Shown: positions 1 through 7,085, numbered from the stretch's first letter. The stretch: DNA of 12,159 bases from CBIHLX01 sp966210935 (GCA_966210935.1 CBIHLX010000024.1:1-12159); one strand, 5' to 3'. Notes: generated by a model not told the origin, from the letters alone. Program-made: numbers and translations.

Positions 1-1
1 G

Positions 2-1168
2 CCTAGCGCACTGCGAAAAGAGCACAATAAAACACTAACAGAGCTCGAGCGCTATAAGCTGCTTGTCGAAAATGTGCAGGATTACGCTATCTTTTTCATG
101 GATGCCGACGGGTATATCCAGACCTGGAACAAGGGTGCTCAGAAAACCAAAGGCTATACACCCGAGGAAATTATCGGAAAGCATTTCTCAATCTTTTATT
201 CACCCGAAGACAATGACGACAAAAAGCCGGAACGTGAACTAATTATTGCGAGGAAAGTAGGTCGAGTAGAGGATGAGGATTGGCGCGTTCGTAAGGATGG
301 GACTAAGTTCTGGGCGAATGTCGTTATTACAGCTTTATATGATGACGATGGAGAGCTGCAAGGGTTTGCTAAAGTAACGCGCAACCTTACGGAGCGCAAA
401 GAGCAGGAGGATAACTTACGAACTGCTAATATTCTGCTCCAAGAGCAGCAGAGAGAGTTGCAGCGGCTTAATGCTTCGAAGGACGAGTTCATCTCACTGG
501 CGTCACACCAACTTCGAACACCTGCAACTGCTATCAAACAGCTGCTCGGCTTACTTCTTGAAGGTTTTGAGGGTGTACTACCGGAGAATATTACAAAAAT
601 AATTCAAAAAACATACGACAGTAACGAGCGTCAAATACAAATCGTCAATAGCCTCCTGAAGGTTGCTCAGATAGATGCCGGAAAAGTTGTACTACGCAAA
701 AAGTCGAGTGACATTAACAAGATTGTGAGCGAGCTATGTGCGCAGCATAGTGGCGTAATCGCTGATAAGCGCCAGACCATCACATTTTCTCCTGCAGACA
801 AGGAGCTTATGGGGTTTGTTGATGAACAGTATTACCGAATGGCAATTGAGAATATTGTGGACAATGCTTCAAAATACACCCCGGAGGGTGGTGAAATTAA
901 AATTAGTTCCCGCACCGTAGATGGATTCGCGTGTGTAGAAGTTGAAGATACGGGAGTGGGTATTGCCTCTGAAAATATCCCTGTCTTGTTTGAAAAGTTT
1001 CATCGTATCTCAAATGATTTGTCGCACCGCGTCTCAGGAAGTGGCCTCGGCTTGTATTGGGTAGAGAAGGTTATTGACTTGCATCAAGGTAAGATTGAAG
1101 TTGATTCGCTGCTTGGTAAGGGGACGGCATTTCGAATATTTGTACCCGTAGGAGTTGGCAATGCGTAA
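2..1168 (+). CDS. PAS-domain sensor histidine kinase (5' end outside window)
   Basis: This is a two-component sensor kinase that autophosphorylates on histidine and passes the phosphate to a response regulator, probably the next gene. The frame stays open to the left edge: a charged, probably helical stretch precedes the PAS fold, so the GTG at 74 is an internal Val codon and the true start lies upstream. Counting from that Val, a PAS domain spans about 1-108 (ending in a TERKEQE linker), followed by a short coiled coil. The HisKA H-box ASHQLRTP has the phospho-acceptor His145 (bases 506-508). The HATPase_c domain has an N box (ENIVDNASKYTP), G1 (DTGVGI), F box (LFEKFHRI) and G2 (GSGLGL). No membrane helix is visible in this part, so the sensed signal is unknown; any transmembrane input would lie upstream. 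It overlaps the response regulator by 8 bases, implying translational coupling. Confidence 0.93.
   Translation, partial: PSALRKEHNKTLTELERYKLLVENVQDYAIFFMDADGYIQTWNKGAQKTKGYTPEEIIGKHFSIFYSPEDNDDKKPERELIIARKVGRVEDEDWRVRKDGTKFWANVVITALYDDDGELQGFAKVTRNLTERKEQEDNLRTANILLQEQQRELQRLNASKDEFISLASHQLRTPATAIKQLLGLLLEGFEGVLPENITKIIQKTYDSNERQIQIVNSLLKVAQIDAGKVVLRKKSSDINKIVSELCAQHSGVIADKRQTITFSPADKELMGFVDEQYYRMAIENIVDNASKYTPEGGEIKISSRTVDGFACVEVEDTGVGIASENIPVLFEKFHRISNDLSHRVSGSGLGLYWVEKVIDLHQGKIEVDSLLGKGTAFRIFVPVGVGNA
1150..1154 (+). promoter_or_regulatory. Ribosome binding site of the response regulator
   Basis: AGGAG lies inside the end of the kinase gene, 6 bases before the ATG at 1161. It decides the start in favour of 1161. 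Confidence 0.6.
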
Positions 1169-1553
1169 ACTTCTTATTGTTGAGGACGAGCCTATCCTAA
1201 GGGAGACGTATCAACTCATTCTCTCTACGCAGCCGTACTTGTGCGACGTAGCTTCTGACGGCAAAGAGGCACTTGAGCTGTGTAAGGTTAAAAATTATGA
1301 CCTTATCTTGCTCGATCTCATGATGCCAATCATGGATGGTGTGGAGTTTCTCGAAAACTATAATGATCTGGAATGCGTGAAGTCAAAAGTTATCGTCCTT
1401 AGTAATCTTTCTTCAGGAAAAGAAGTTGTGCAGGCCCTAGAGTTGGGTGCTACAAAGAATTTTGTAAAATCCGACCTCTCACCTTCGCAGCTCATCGCCC
1501 TAGTACGATACGAGCTTGATGCCCGTATTGGAAGCGACTTAGTAGCCCGATAA
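1161..1553 (+). CDS. Single-domain response regulator (CheY/receiver type)
   Basis: A 130-residue protein consisting only of a receiver domain. The acidic cluster EDE is at residues 8-10, the phospho-acceptor is Asp52 in LILLDLMMP, the switch Ser is Ser81 (VIVLSNLS) and the conserved Lys is Lys103 (NFVKSD). No DNA-binding or enzymatic output domain follows, so it probably acts by protein-protein contact or in a phosphorelay. I chose the ATG at 1161 over the in-frame TTG at 1155 because AGGAG at 1150-1154 sits 6 bases before it. The gene overlaps the upstream kinase by 8 bases, so the two are very likely a cognate pair. The pilin genes follow 47 bases later but have their own promoter, so co-regulation with pili is only a possibility. 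Confidence 0.92.
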   Translation: MRKLLIVEDEPILRETYQLILSTQPYLCDVASDGKEALELCKVKNYDLILLDLMMPIMDGVEFLENYNDLECVKSKVIVLSNLSSGKEVVQALELGATKNFVKSDLSPSQLIALVRYELDARIGSDLVAR

Positions 1554-1584
1554 TAGGTAAAGAGCAACAGAATAAAAACGCTTT

Positions 1585-1593
1585 TGCTATACT
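1585..1593 (+). promoter_or_regulatory. Extended -10 promoter of the first pilin gene
   Basis: TGC-TATACT is an extended -10 element. The expected transcription start is near 1600, one base before the ATG at 1601, and there is no Shine-Dalgarno sequence. The transcript is therefore probably leaderless. No clear -35 box is seen. The same nonamer recurs before the second pilin. Confidence 0.55.
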
Positions 1594-1600
1594 AAGAGCA

Positions 1601-2125
1601 ATGATGTGGGCAAAGCAAAAACAAAACGGCTTTACAATTGTGGAACTTTTGATCGTGATTGTTGTTATCGCCATCCTGGCGGCGATAACCGTCGTGGCGT
1701 TTAATGGCGTGCAGCAGCGAGCCCGAAATTCGCAGACAATAGGCGCTGTTAAAGACTATATAAAGCTATATTCATCATACGCCGTTGACTACGATGTCTA
1801 CCCTGGAGCTGGTAACTACTGTCTGGGTAGCGGCTACCCTGGCGGACTATGCTGGGACAATCGGACCTATACCGAAAATGCCACGACAAACGCTGGCCTA
1901 TTAAATTATGCAAAAAGCTTGCCGAACCCAAGCACGGCTGCGGTGTATCGGAATGCAACCGACGGGTCTAGGCGGGGCATACTATTTGTGAGTCCGAATA
2001 ACCTGCGTTATCAGCTTGAGGGTGTGAATACTGACTGTGGACTTCCAGGGGCGACACGCGCTTTTACAGCGGGTGAATCGGCTGGCCCAGAGTGCAATAT
2101 TACTGTGCCTGACCCGGCGCTCTAG
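1601..2125 (+). CDS. Type IV pilin-like protein (first of a pair)
   Basis: A prepilin of 174 residues. A short, basic leader ends at Gly10, followed by FTIVELL and a long hydrophobic helix to about residue 34. This is the class III signal recognised by prepilin peptidase (cleavage Gly10-Phe11, with Glu at +5 of the mature protein). The C-terminal globular part has four cysteines (YCLG, LCWD, DCGL, ECNI) that could form two disulfides outside the membrane. The protein should be assembled into a pilus or pseudopilus by a type IV assembly machine whose ATPase and platform genes are not in this window. Translation may start at 1601 or at the adjacent ATG at 1604; the promoter position favours a leaderless start at 1601. 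Whether it is a major or minor pilin cannot be told from sequence alone. Confidence 0.88.
   Translation: MMWAKQKQNGFTIVELLIVIVVIAILAAITVVAFNGVQQRARNSQTIGAVKDYIKLYSSYAVDYDVYPGAGNYCLGSGYPGGLCWDNRTYTENATTNAGLLNYAKSLPNPSTAAVYRNATDGSRRGILFVSPNNLRYQLEGVNTDCGLPGATRAFTAGESAGPECNITVPDPAL
1646..1683 (+). repeat. Pilin-helix DNA repeat, copy 1
   Basis: These 38 bases match 2202-2239 with only two mismatches, both at third codon positions. They encode the pilin hydrophobic helix. The rest of the two genes is diverged, which suggests duplication with later replacement of the globular parts, or gene conversion of the helix. Confidence 0.7.
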
Positions 2126-2147
2126 GACATTCTGGCTGTAGCTGCCA

Positions 2148-2156
2148 TGCTATACT
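2148..2156 (+). promoter_or_regulatory. Extended -10 promoter of the second pilin gene
   Basis: TGC-TATACT is identical to the element before the first pilin. The predicted transcription start near 2163 leaves a leader of about 3 bases before the ATG at 2166, and no Shine-Dalgarno site is present. Leaderless or nearly leaderless translation is inferred. Confidence 0.55.
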
Positions 2157-2165
2157 TGAAGTAAC

Positions 2166-2693
2166 ATGTGGGCAAAACAAAAAGGTTTTACAATCGTTGA
2201 ACTCTTGATCGTGATTGTTGTCATCGCCATCCTGGCGGCAATTACAATTGTTGCGTATAACGGCATACAAAACAGAGCAGCCGATTCGGCAATCGTCAGC
2301 GACCTGGCGTCACTCAAAAAGAAAATTGATCTATATAAAGTTGATAATAACGAACTGTATCCGTCCGGCGCGGGGCAATCAACCTTAACTCCGCTAGGAT
2401 TTACGGCCAGTAAGAGTGCCTATGCTCAGACTCCGACTACGGATAATAATTTATGGTATTGCCGCAACTCGACACAGCTGATGTATAGCGTCGTGGCTCT
2501 TAGTAAAAGCGGTAAGATTTTCTATATTTCTGAAGCAAAGGGCCCGACCGAATATACGGGTGCAGCGGCATGGACCAGCGCCGGTCCAAACTGTAACACT
2601 ATGGTAAATTCCAACCAAGGGTGGCAGTATGCTGGCTATTCGAGTGCCGATACTACCGGTGGGCCGTGGCGCACATGGGTGGGCGGTAATTAG
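2166..2693 (+). CDS. Type IV pilin-like protein (second of a pair)
   Basis: A prepilin of 175 residues with a six-residue basic leader plus Gly7, then FTIVELL and a hydrophobic helix almost identical to that of the first pilin. Predicted cleavage is Gly7-Phe8. The globular domain differs from its neighbour: two cysteines only (WYCRN and PNCNT, likely one disulfide), many Ser/Thr/Tyr residues, and a Gly/Trp-rich C-terminus. It is exported and should join the same pilus or pseudopilus. It has its own promoter 40 bases after the first pilin, so the two can be expressed at different levels. The paired arrangement suggests a major/minor pilin set or two alternative adhesive pilins, which is inference. 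Confidence 0.88.
   Translation: MWAKQKGFTIVELLIVIVVIAILAAITIVAYNGIQNRAADSAIVSDLASLKKKIDLYKVDNNELYPSGAGQSTLTPLGFTASKSAYAQTPTTDNNLWYCRNSTQLMYSVVALSKSGKIFYISEAKGPTEYTGAAAWTSAGPNCNTMVNSNQGWQYAGYSSADTTGGPWRTWVGGN
2202..2239 (+). repeat. Pilin-helix DNA repeat, copy 2
   Basis: Partner of 1646-1683, with 36 of 38 bases identical. It lies in the same position of the pilin reading frame. Confidence 0.7.
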
Positions 2694-2719
2694 TCATAGA
2701 GTCTGTTCTTGAGGTGCGC

Positions 2720-2725
2720 TATCAT
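2720..2725 (+). promoter_or_regulatory. Possible -10 element of the small membrane protein gene
   Basis: TATCAT is preceded by GC, resembling the GCTAnnnT elements before neighbouring genes. The predicted start near 2732 would give a 22-base leader containing the ribosome binding site. No convincing -35 box is seen, so this is a weak call. Confidence 0.33.
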
Positions 2726-2743
2726 TTAGGTAGTAATTAGTGA

Positions 2744-2750
2744 GGGAGGT
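2744..2750 (+). promoter_or_regulatory. Ribosome binding site of the small membrane protein
   Basis: GGGAGGT lies 4 bases before the ATG at 2755. It sets that start over the in-frame GTG at 2740, which would lie upstream of the ribosome binding site. Confidence 0.65.
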
Positions 2751-2754
2751 GCCT

Positions 2755-2949
2755 ATGTCAAAAAATACAGTACGAGTCGTTGAGCAAGGACCATGGGGAT
2801 TTTTTCATCTGCTTGCCTATATTGGGGCAGCCATCTATTTTATCTCAAAAAGTGATGGTGGCTTTTGGGATGTGGTCTTGGCATTGCTGCAGGCAATCGT
2901 TTGGCCAGTGTACGTTATCTATCACGTACTGACGCTCCTGAATGCCTAG
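2755..2949 (+). CDS. Small two-helix membrane protein of unknown function
   Basis: A 64-residue protein. After a short polar N-terminus (about 1-12) come two hydrophobic segments at about 14-31 and 37-60, separated by a short SKSDGG turn, giving a membrane hairpin. The second helix contains WPVYVIYHVL near its end, a stretch I recall as common in small hypothetical proteins of Patescibacteria, but I cannot name a family. It has a strong ribosome binding site and probably its own promoter. The same-strand neighbours are pilins upstream and a single-pass membrane protein downstream, so an envelope role is likely but unspecified. Confidence 0.75.
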   Translation: MSKNTVRVVEQGPWGFFHLLAYIGAAIYFISKSDGGFWDVVLALLQAIVWPVYVIYHVLTLLNA

Positions 2950-2987
2950 TTTTTCGTGTCTCACAAGGGGTGTATAGGGGCGTCAAG

Positions 2988-3017
2988 TTGAAACCTGCAT
3001 CCCTCTTATGCTACGAT
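2988..3017 (+). promoter_or_regulatory. Promoter of the 194-residue membrane protein gene
   Basis: A -35 box TTGAAA (2988-2993) is followed by an 18-base spacer ending in the TGC extension (3009-3011) and the -10 TACGAT (3012-3017). The predicted start is near 3024. This is the most complete promoter in the window. Confidence 0.65.
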
Positions 3018-3030
3018 AAGGCAAATATAT

Positions 3031-3036
3031 GAGGAG
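3031..3036 (+). promoter_or_regulatory. Ribosome binding site of the 194-residue membrane protein
   Basis: GAGGAG ends 8 bases before the ATG at 3045. Confidence 0.65.
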
Positions 3037-3044
3037 AAAAACAT

Positions 3045-3629
3045 ATGGACGGCGGCTTTCGTAGACAACGCCCAGTAGAAACCAGGGCCACGAGCCAGCC
3101 AGAACCAGTGCAGCAGCGTGTCGAAGAGCCGCGCGCTACGCAGGTTCATGATACAGCCACGCGTCTGCGTCAGTCATCGGCGGCAATCGAGACACCAGCA
3201 AAGAGGCGACCTAAGTGGTTTATGCCAGGATTTATTGGCGTTGCTGTGCTTTTAGTGCTCCTGACTGGATGGCTGCTCTGGTCGACATCGCGTGCTTCAG
3301 GCGCAGCTATCGATACAGGAAAGTATCAGGCGGTCTTCTTCACTAATGGCCAGGTGTATTTCGGGAAGCTCGATACACTAGGTGGAGACTACATGAAACT
3401 GACAGATGTCTATTATCTCCAATCTCAAAATGGTGACACGACAAGTACGGCCGACGCACAGCAGGCTACTACCGATCAGAGCAATGTTCAGCTGATTAAG
3501 CGTGGCAATGAAGTTCACGGTCCAGAGGACGAAATGGTCATCGCTAAAGATCAGATACAGTTTTTCGAGAATCTCAAAAAAGACAGCAAGGTTTCTCAGC
3601 TGATAGCTCAGTACAAAAGCTCAAACTAG
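3045..3629 (+). CDS. Single-pass membrane protein, conserved hypothetical
   Basis: A 194-residue protein. Residues 1-57 are hydrophilic, rich in Arg, Gln, Pro and Glu, and probably cytoplasmic and disordered. A single membrane helix follows at about 60-80 (flanked by KRRPK on the cytoplasmic side). The C-terminal extracytoplasmic domain of about 110 residues begins with YQAVFFTNGQVYFGKL and contains a LIKRGNEVHGPEDEM segment and a charged helical end. I recall this 'tNGQVYFGKL ... GNEvHGPED' pattern as a recurrent hypothetical family in Saccharibacteria and other Patescibacteria, with no known function. It has its own good promoter. The gene ends 6 bases before the end of the convergent gene on the other strand. 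Confidence 0.85.
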   Translation: MDGGFRRQRPVETRATSQPEPVQQRVEEPRATQVHDTATRLRQSSAAIETPAKRRPKWFMPGFIGVAVLLVLLTGWLLWSTSRASGAAIDTGKYQAVFFTNGQVYFGKLDTLGGDYMKLTDVYYLQSQNGDTTSTADAQQATTDQSNVQLIKRGNEVHGPEDEMVIAKDQIQFFENLKKDSKVSQLIAQYKSSN

Positions 3630-3635
3630 CGCTTG

Positions 3636-4436
3636 TTAGTGTAGCGATTTAGCATACTCTACCCAGGCCGCCTCAGAGATAGTCTGGGTTGATTTCATGA
3701 GAATCAAAAGATCATTTTTCGTGAGAATAACCGATTGAGGGCCTTTGGCTGAAGTGCCCAGATAGACGATCGTATTATTAGCGTTCAATGTCGTCGTGGC
3801 ATTGAACTTTTTTGCTAATTCCGCAACCTGGCTGTCGGTGTTATGGCGCATTGCTTCAGGAAGTGGTTGTTGACTGACGCTGATTGCGGCGTTTTCAAGA
3901 GTGTCGGTATAGGCAAAAACTGGCTGACCTTCAGGTGGACTCACGCGCTTCCAGCCGCCGAGTTGACTAATTGTTTTTCCTTCGGGCAGTACGGTCTGGT
4001 ACTCTACAATTTCCACAAGCCCGCTCGTCGTCGCAGCTGTTGGGTTGCTGCTGCCCTGCTGACGAAGTAGCGGAATACTAACGCCGAGTCCAATGATAAC
4101 GAAACCAATCATGCAAATGACGAGTGTACGACGACGAGGTTGATGACGCGGTGCTAACAGAGGCGCATCGATAGGCGTTACGGGTTGAGTAGATTGACCG
4201 TGCGCGTGGTGAGACGGGTCATTTTGCTGGCGTGGGTGGCGAGATTCTCGCCTATAAAGTGTTGGGTAAATGTCACTGATTGAACGACCGGGGTGGGTGC
4301 GCGCGACAGGCGCTGATGGACGAGAATTGGTCATGTCCGGGTTTGGCGGTGATGTCGCAGGAGGTGTGACAGGACGCCCATGTGATTTGGTTGATTTTTT
4401 GAATTCCACAACGTTCCGTTCTGTTCTCTGCCCCAA
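3636..4436 (-). CDS. Single-pass membrane protein with proline/histidine-rich cytoplasmic region, unknown function
   Basis: A 266-residue protein if the TTG at 4436 is used; a GTG at 4409 (nine codons later) is an alternative, and neither has a good ribosome binding site. Residues 1-100 are hydrophilic and low in complexity (Pro, Arg, His, Ser, Gln) and probably cytoplasmic and disordered, with a SISDIYPTLYRR segment at 52-63. A membrane helix spans about 104-124, preceded by RRR. The C-terminal extracytoplasmic part of about 140 residues ends in a compact alpha/beta-looking segment (WKRVSPPEGQPVFAYTD to EYAKSLH). The layout (long polar N-terminus, one helix, soluble outer domain) mirrors the convergent 194-residue protein, though no sequence similarity is evident. 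I do not recognise a family. It may be co-transcribed with the large surface protein gene 61 bases upstream, though a weak -10 lies between them. Confidence 0.75.
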   Translation of the reverse strand: MGQRTERNVVEFKKSTKSHGRPVTPPATSPPNPDMTNSRPSAPVARTHPGRSISDIYPTLYRRESRHPRQQNDPSHHAHGQSTQPVTPIDAPLLAPRHQPRRRTLVICMIGFVIIGLGVSIPLLRQQGSSNPTAATTSGLVEIVEYQTVLPEGKTISQLGGWKRVSPPEGQPVFAYTDTLENAAISVSQQPLPEAMRHNTDSQVAELAKKFNATTTLNANNTIVYLGTSAKGPQSVILTKNDLLILMKSTQTISEAAWVEYAKSLH

Positions 4437-4463
4437 CTTCGTCAGGTGTTATCGGTTATCGTT

Positions 4464-4469
4464 ATTTTA
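4464..4469 (-). promoter_or_regulatory. Possible -10 element for the 266-residue protein gene
   Basis: On the minus strand TAAAAT would place a start near 4457, about 20 bases before the TTG. No TG extension or -35 box is seen. The alternative is read-through from the upstream surface protein gene. Confidence 0.25.
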
Positions 4470-4497
4470 ACATAGCGGTTATTAGGCCACTAATTAA

Positions 4498-6912
4498 CTA
4501 CTGGTTACTATAGGTGAGCCCAAGGGTGCTTACGTAAGCGTGCGCATTCGCAGATGCGGTGAAATTGATCTTAACGACAATACTGTCGCCAGCCTCAAAA
4601 GCACAGCTCGATGGGTCGTCGCCACCGGAAGCAACGGCTTTTTGCCAGGCCGATTGGCTGCCAGTTGAAACGGAAATAGGTGATCCGCAGGCGGTGAGGC
4701 CAGTGCCGGCGTTGCGGTAGATCTGATAACTGACCGTGGCGCTTGTACTGTCAGTGCGGCCTGTTAGGGAGGTGGCATTGCTGACGAATTGCTTGAAGGT
4801 TGATGGGAGCTGGTAGGTGACGTAAATACTTTTCGTCTGTGCGCTGCCCTGTGATGAGGTCCAATCGTAGAAGTTGTGGGTCTCGTTGGTGCCGCAGACG
4901 GTCGGCTGCCCGCTGCTGCCGTCATTAATATTAAGGGTATCTGAGCACAGATCAGACGTCATAGTGCCGATACCGTTACCATTGGTGACGGCGTTGGTGT
5001 ACTCGGGGTTAAGGGTAATGAAAGTGTCGGGAGTGGTGCCGCAATTGCCCCAGCCCTCAGCCTCGTAGCACTGGAGCTTGCCGAGAGTAGTGTCATAGTA
5101 CATACTGCCAAGCATGGCATCGTGGTTGGTGATGGTCGGGGCGGCGCCAGCACGATCAAGCGTGAGCAAAACCGGCTGTCCTGTGCCTGTGCCGCTACCA
5201 ATTTGAATATTGGCATCATTGAATGTCGCACGGGTGACGCTGGCGCCTTGAATCGTGACGGCGCTATCGTTGCTGGCGGAGATATTAATACCGTTACCCT
5301 GCAAATTAAGCTCCTGACTGGTTGGGCCAAGAGTCATCGCGCCGCCGGAGCTAAGGATTAAGCCGTTAGATGAACTTACCTGGTCGACACTCGTGGTCGT
5401 CTCAAAGACAACATCGACCCAGTAGTTGGTTGCATTGAAGGTGTTTGTTGGAAAATCTGCGCTGCCTGCGGTAAAACTGCCGTTTGAAAGGGTGTTGATA
5501 CCTGGTGCATGAAGTGGGGTGGCGTGATAGTCGTTGTCAAAGTAGTGCGAGGTTGCATAGTAGCTACCATTTTGGTTGTAATAAGTTACCATGTAGTACG
5601 TATTGGGGCTGATGGCAACAGGGCTCGAAAGAGTGGCGGTTTTCCAGCCAGCTGAGTCGTCAGCGGGGAACAGGACCGAGGCGAGTTGGGTGCCACCCTC
5701 GTTGAGTGCACAAGTCGGGCTATTGCAAGCCCAGAGCTTACCGATATCAGTACCGTTTGAGTTGTTGCCAGCGTGATTATAGTAGCGCACGCCTGTGATC
5801 TGACCGGAGACATCACTCTTGAACGTCATACCGAAATTGAGTGCCGAGTTGTCAGTGTAGGAAGAGGCGGAAATAGCTTCCGTACCCCATAGGCTACTGG
5901 TTTGCCCGGCAATGGTGAGGTCGGATGATGAGAAATTGAGGCTACCCACCGAAACAATGCCATTGACGCTGTCGACATTTAAGATTGGTGTCCCAGTGGC
6001 ATTTTGCACTTGGAAGGCGCTTAGGCTGTTCTGGCCGGCTGCCTGTACGATAACGCTGCCGCCAAGTGCGGCACCGCTGCTGCTTCCGGCTTGAAGAACG
6101 AGGTTACCCCCTGTGAAATCACCGCCCGGAGCAGCGTCTCCAGCGGCGAGAGTGAGTTCTTTGCCGCTGCCTGCGGCCGCCGGGGCAAGAGAGATCGACT
6201 GATTCGTCGTAGAGCCGAGGGTGATGCTGCCGGTGCTATTGATTGTAAGAGCGTCGCTGCCGCTTGCTTGGAGCTGGAGTAAGTTACCAGTATTGGTTTT
6301 ATTGATAAAGATACTGCTGTTCGTGCTGTTGTCGGTTTGAACACCTTGGCCTAACTGTGTAAAGTTTCCGGCTGTTTTGCCGCCGAGGGCAGCGGCATTA
6401 AGGGCAAATGGCGAAGCGGTGATTTGCTTCATTGGGAGCATCTCGCCATCACTGGCACACGGTGACGTGCCAAAGCTGGTACACGCACTTGCGCTACCGG
6501 CAATGTTCATTGAGAGCCAAAGGTCGCCACTATTCCAGTCGACGTTGCCACTAAAAGGTGTAACGCTACCCAGGCTAACAGAGAAGAATCCATTGCGGAC
6601 TTCGATGCCGGCTGTGCTGCCATTATTGACGTAGCTCTCAGTCCACTTGAGCGTACCGCCAGGGTTGCCGGCCGCGGATCCACTGCCATTTTCATAGATT
6701 TTAAACTGCATATTGTAATGACCATCAGGAACCACGGCCCCCGCTGCGGTTTGCAGGCGGCCCTGGAAGTTGATCGTCTGGTTGCCGGGAACTGCTTGGG
6801 CATGCGCAACAAGTGCTGTTGTGGTTATAACAGCACATAGGAGCGCAAGGCCTACGGTTCGTAGTCCAAAACGTCGGTTAAAAATAGTGGGGAGGTGACA
6901 CCACGCAATCAT
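4498..6912 (-). CDS. Large secreted surface protein with DUF4082-like domain
   Basis: An 804-residue protein from the ATG at 6912; the frame can start at a TTG at 6945 (815 residues), but neither start has a ribosome binding site. A basic N-region and hydrophobic segment ending near AHAQA form a Sec signal peptide. The first mature domain (from GNQTINFQGRL to about LGGKTAGNF) is of a kind common at the start of large Patescibacteria surface proteins. About 160 residues of Gly/Ser/Ala/Thr-rich beta-like repeats follow. A DUF4082-type domain at about 343-506 includes FGMTFKSDVSGQITGVRYY, the paired cysteines of WACNSPTC, and an FPTNTFNATNYWVDVVF ending. Then come a short tail-fibre-like segment (YDTTLGKLQCYEAEGWGNC) and a C-terminal beta domain with several cysteines. 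There is no C-terminal anchor or sortase motif, so attachment is unknown. A role in adhesion or host contact is inference. It is transcribed divergently from the F1-like ATPase operon. Confidence 0.87.
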   Translation of the reverse strand: MIAWCHLPTIFNRRFGLRTVGLALLCAVITTTALVAHAQAVPGNQTINFQGRLQTAAGAVVPDGHYNMQFKIYENGSGSAAGNPGGTLKWTESYVNNGSTAGIEVRNGFFSVSLGSVTPFSGNVDWNSGDLWLSMNIAGSASACTSFGTSPCASDGEMLPMKQITASPFALNAAALGGKTAGNFTQLGQGVQTDNSTNSSIFINKTNTGNLLQLQASGSDALTINSTGSITLGSTTNQSISLAPAAAGSGKELTLAAGDAAPGGDFTGGNLVLQAGSSSGAALGGSVIVQAAGQNSLSAFQVQNATGTPILNVDSVNGIVSVGSLNFSSSDLTIAGQTSSLWGTEAISASSYTDNSALNFGMTFKSDVSGQITGVRYYNHAGNNSNGTDIGKLWACNSPTCALNEGGTQLASVLFPADDSAGWKTATLSSPVAISPNTYYMVTYYNQNGSYYATSHYFDNDYHATPLHAPGINTLSNGSFTAGSADFPTNTFNATNYWVDVVFETTTSVDQVSSSNGLILSSGGAMTLGPTSQELNLQGNGINISASNDSAVTIQGASVTRATFNDANIQIGSGTGTGQPVLLTLDRAGAAPTITNHDAMLGSMYYDTTLGKLQCYEAEGWGNCGTTPDTFITLNPEYTNAVTNGNGIGTMTSDLCSDTLNINDGSSGQPTVCGTNETHNFYDWTSSQGSAQTKSIYVTYQLPSTFKQFVSNATSLTGRTDSTSATVSYQIYRNAGTGLTACGSPISVSTGSQSAWQKAVASGGDDPSSCAFEAGDSIVVKINFTASANAHAYVSTLGLTYSNQ

Positions 6913-6995
6913 TCTGTTGTGTTTTACAGCGGTAGCGCTGCTCAAAATATGTTTATTTCACTGAGATGCGTGGTGGTTCATCAAAGCTTGTGCTT

Positions 6996-7022
6996 ATTCT
7001 AGCATAGGCATATAAAATGCAA
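6996..7022 (-). promoter_or_regulatory. Promoter of the large surface protein gene
   Basis: Read on the minus strand: -35-like TTGCAT (7022-7017), a 15-base spacer ending in TGC (7004-7002), and -10 TAGAAT (7001-6996). The predicted start is near 6989. It lies back to back with the ATPase operon promoter at 7077-7085. Confidence 0.5.
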
Positions 7023-7076
7023 CAGTAATTATGCTAAATATGACCGTTTCATGAGTCCTCGAAGCGATTGTGTTTA

Positions 7077-7085
7077 TGGTATAAT
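7077..7085 (+). promoter_or_regulatory. Extended -10 promoter of the F1-like ATPase operon
   Basis: TGG-TATAAT is a perfect -10 with TG extension, and no -35 box is needed or seen. The predicted start near 7092 lies downstream of the upstream TTG at 7068, so that TTG cannot be used from this promoter. This supports the GTG at 7128 as the first gene's start, with a leader of about 36 bases. Confidence 0.6.

Noticed and set aside
74..76. GTG as the start of the sensor kinase
   Set aside because: The frame is open to the window edge and the upstream residues form a sensible linker into the PAS fold, so this is an internal Val.
3618..3660. Bidirectional terminator between the convergent genes
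   Set aside because: I found no stable GC-rich inverted repeat followed by a T run in this junction.
4448..4461. Tandem GTTATCG repeat (two copies plus a partial third) as an operator
   Set aside because: Too short and AT-rich to separate from chance, and no matching copy was seen elsewhere in the window.
4874..6634. Several open frames of 60-120 codons inside the large surface protein gene, on both strands
   Set aside because: They are shadows of a repetitive Gly/Ser/Ala/Thr-rich coding sequence, with no ribosome binding sites, low complexity and no recognisable domain.
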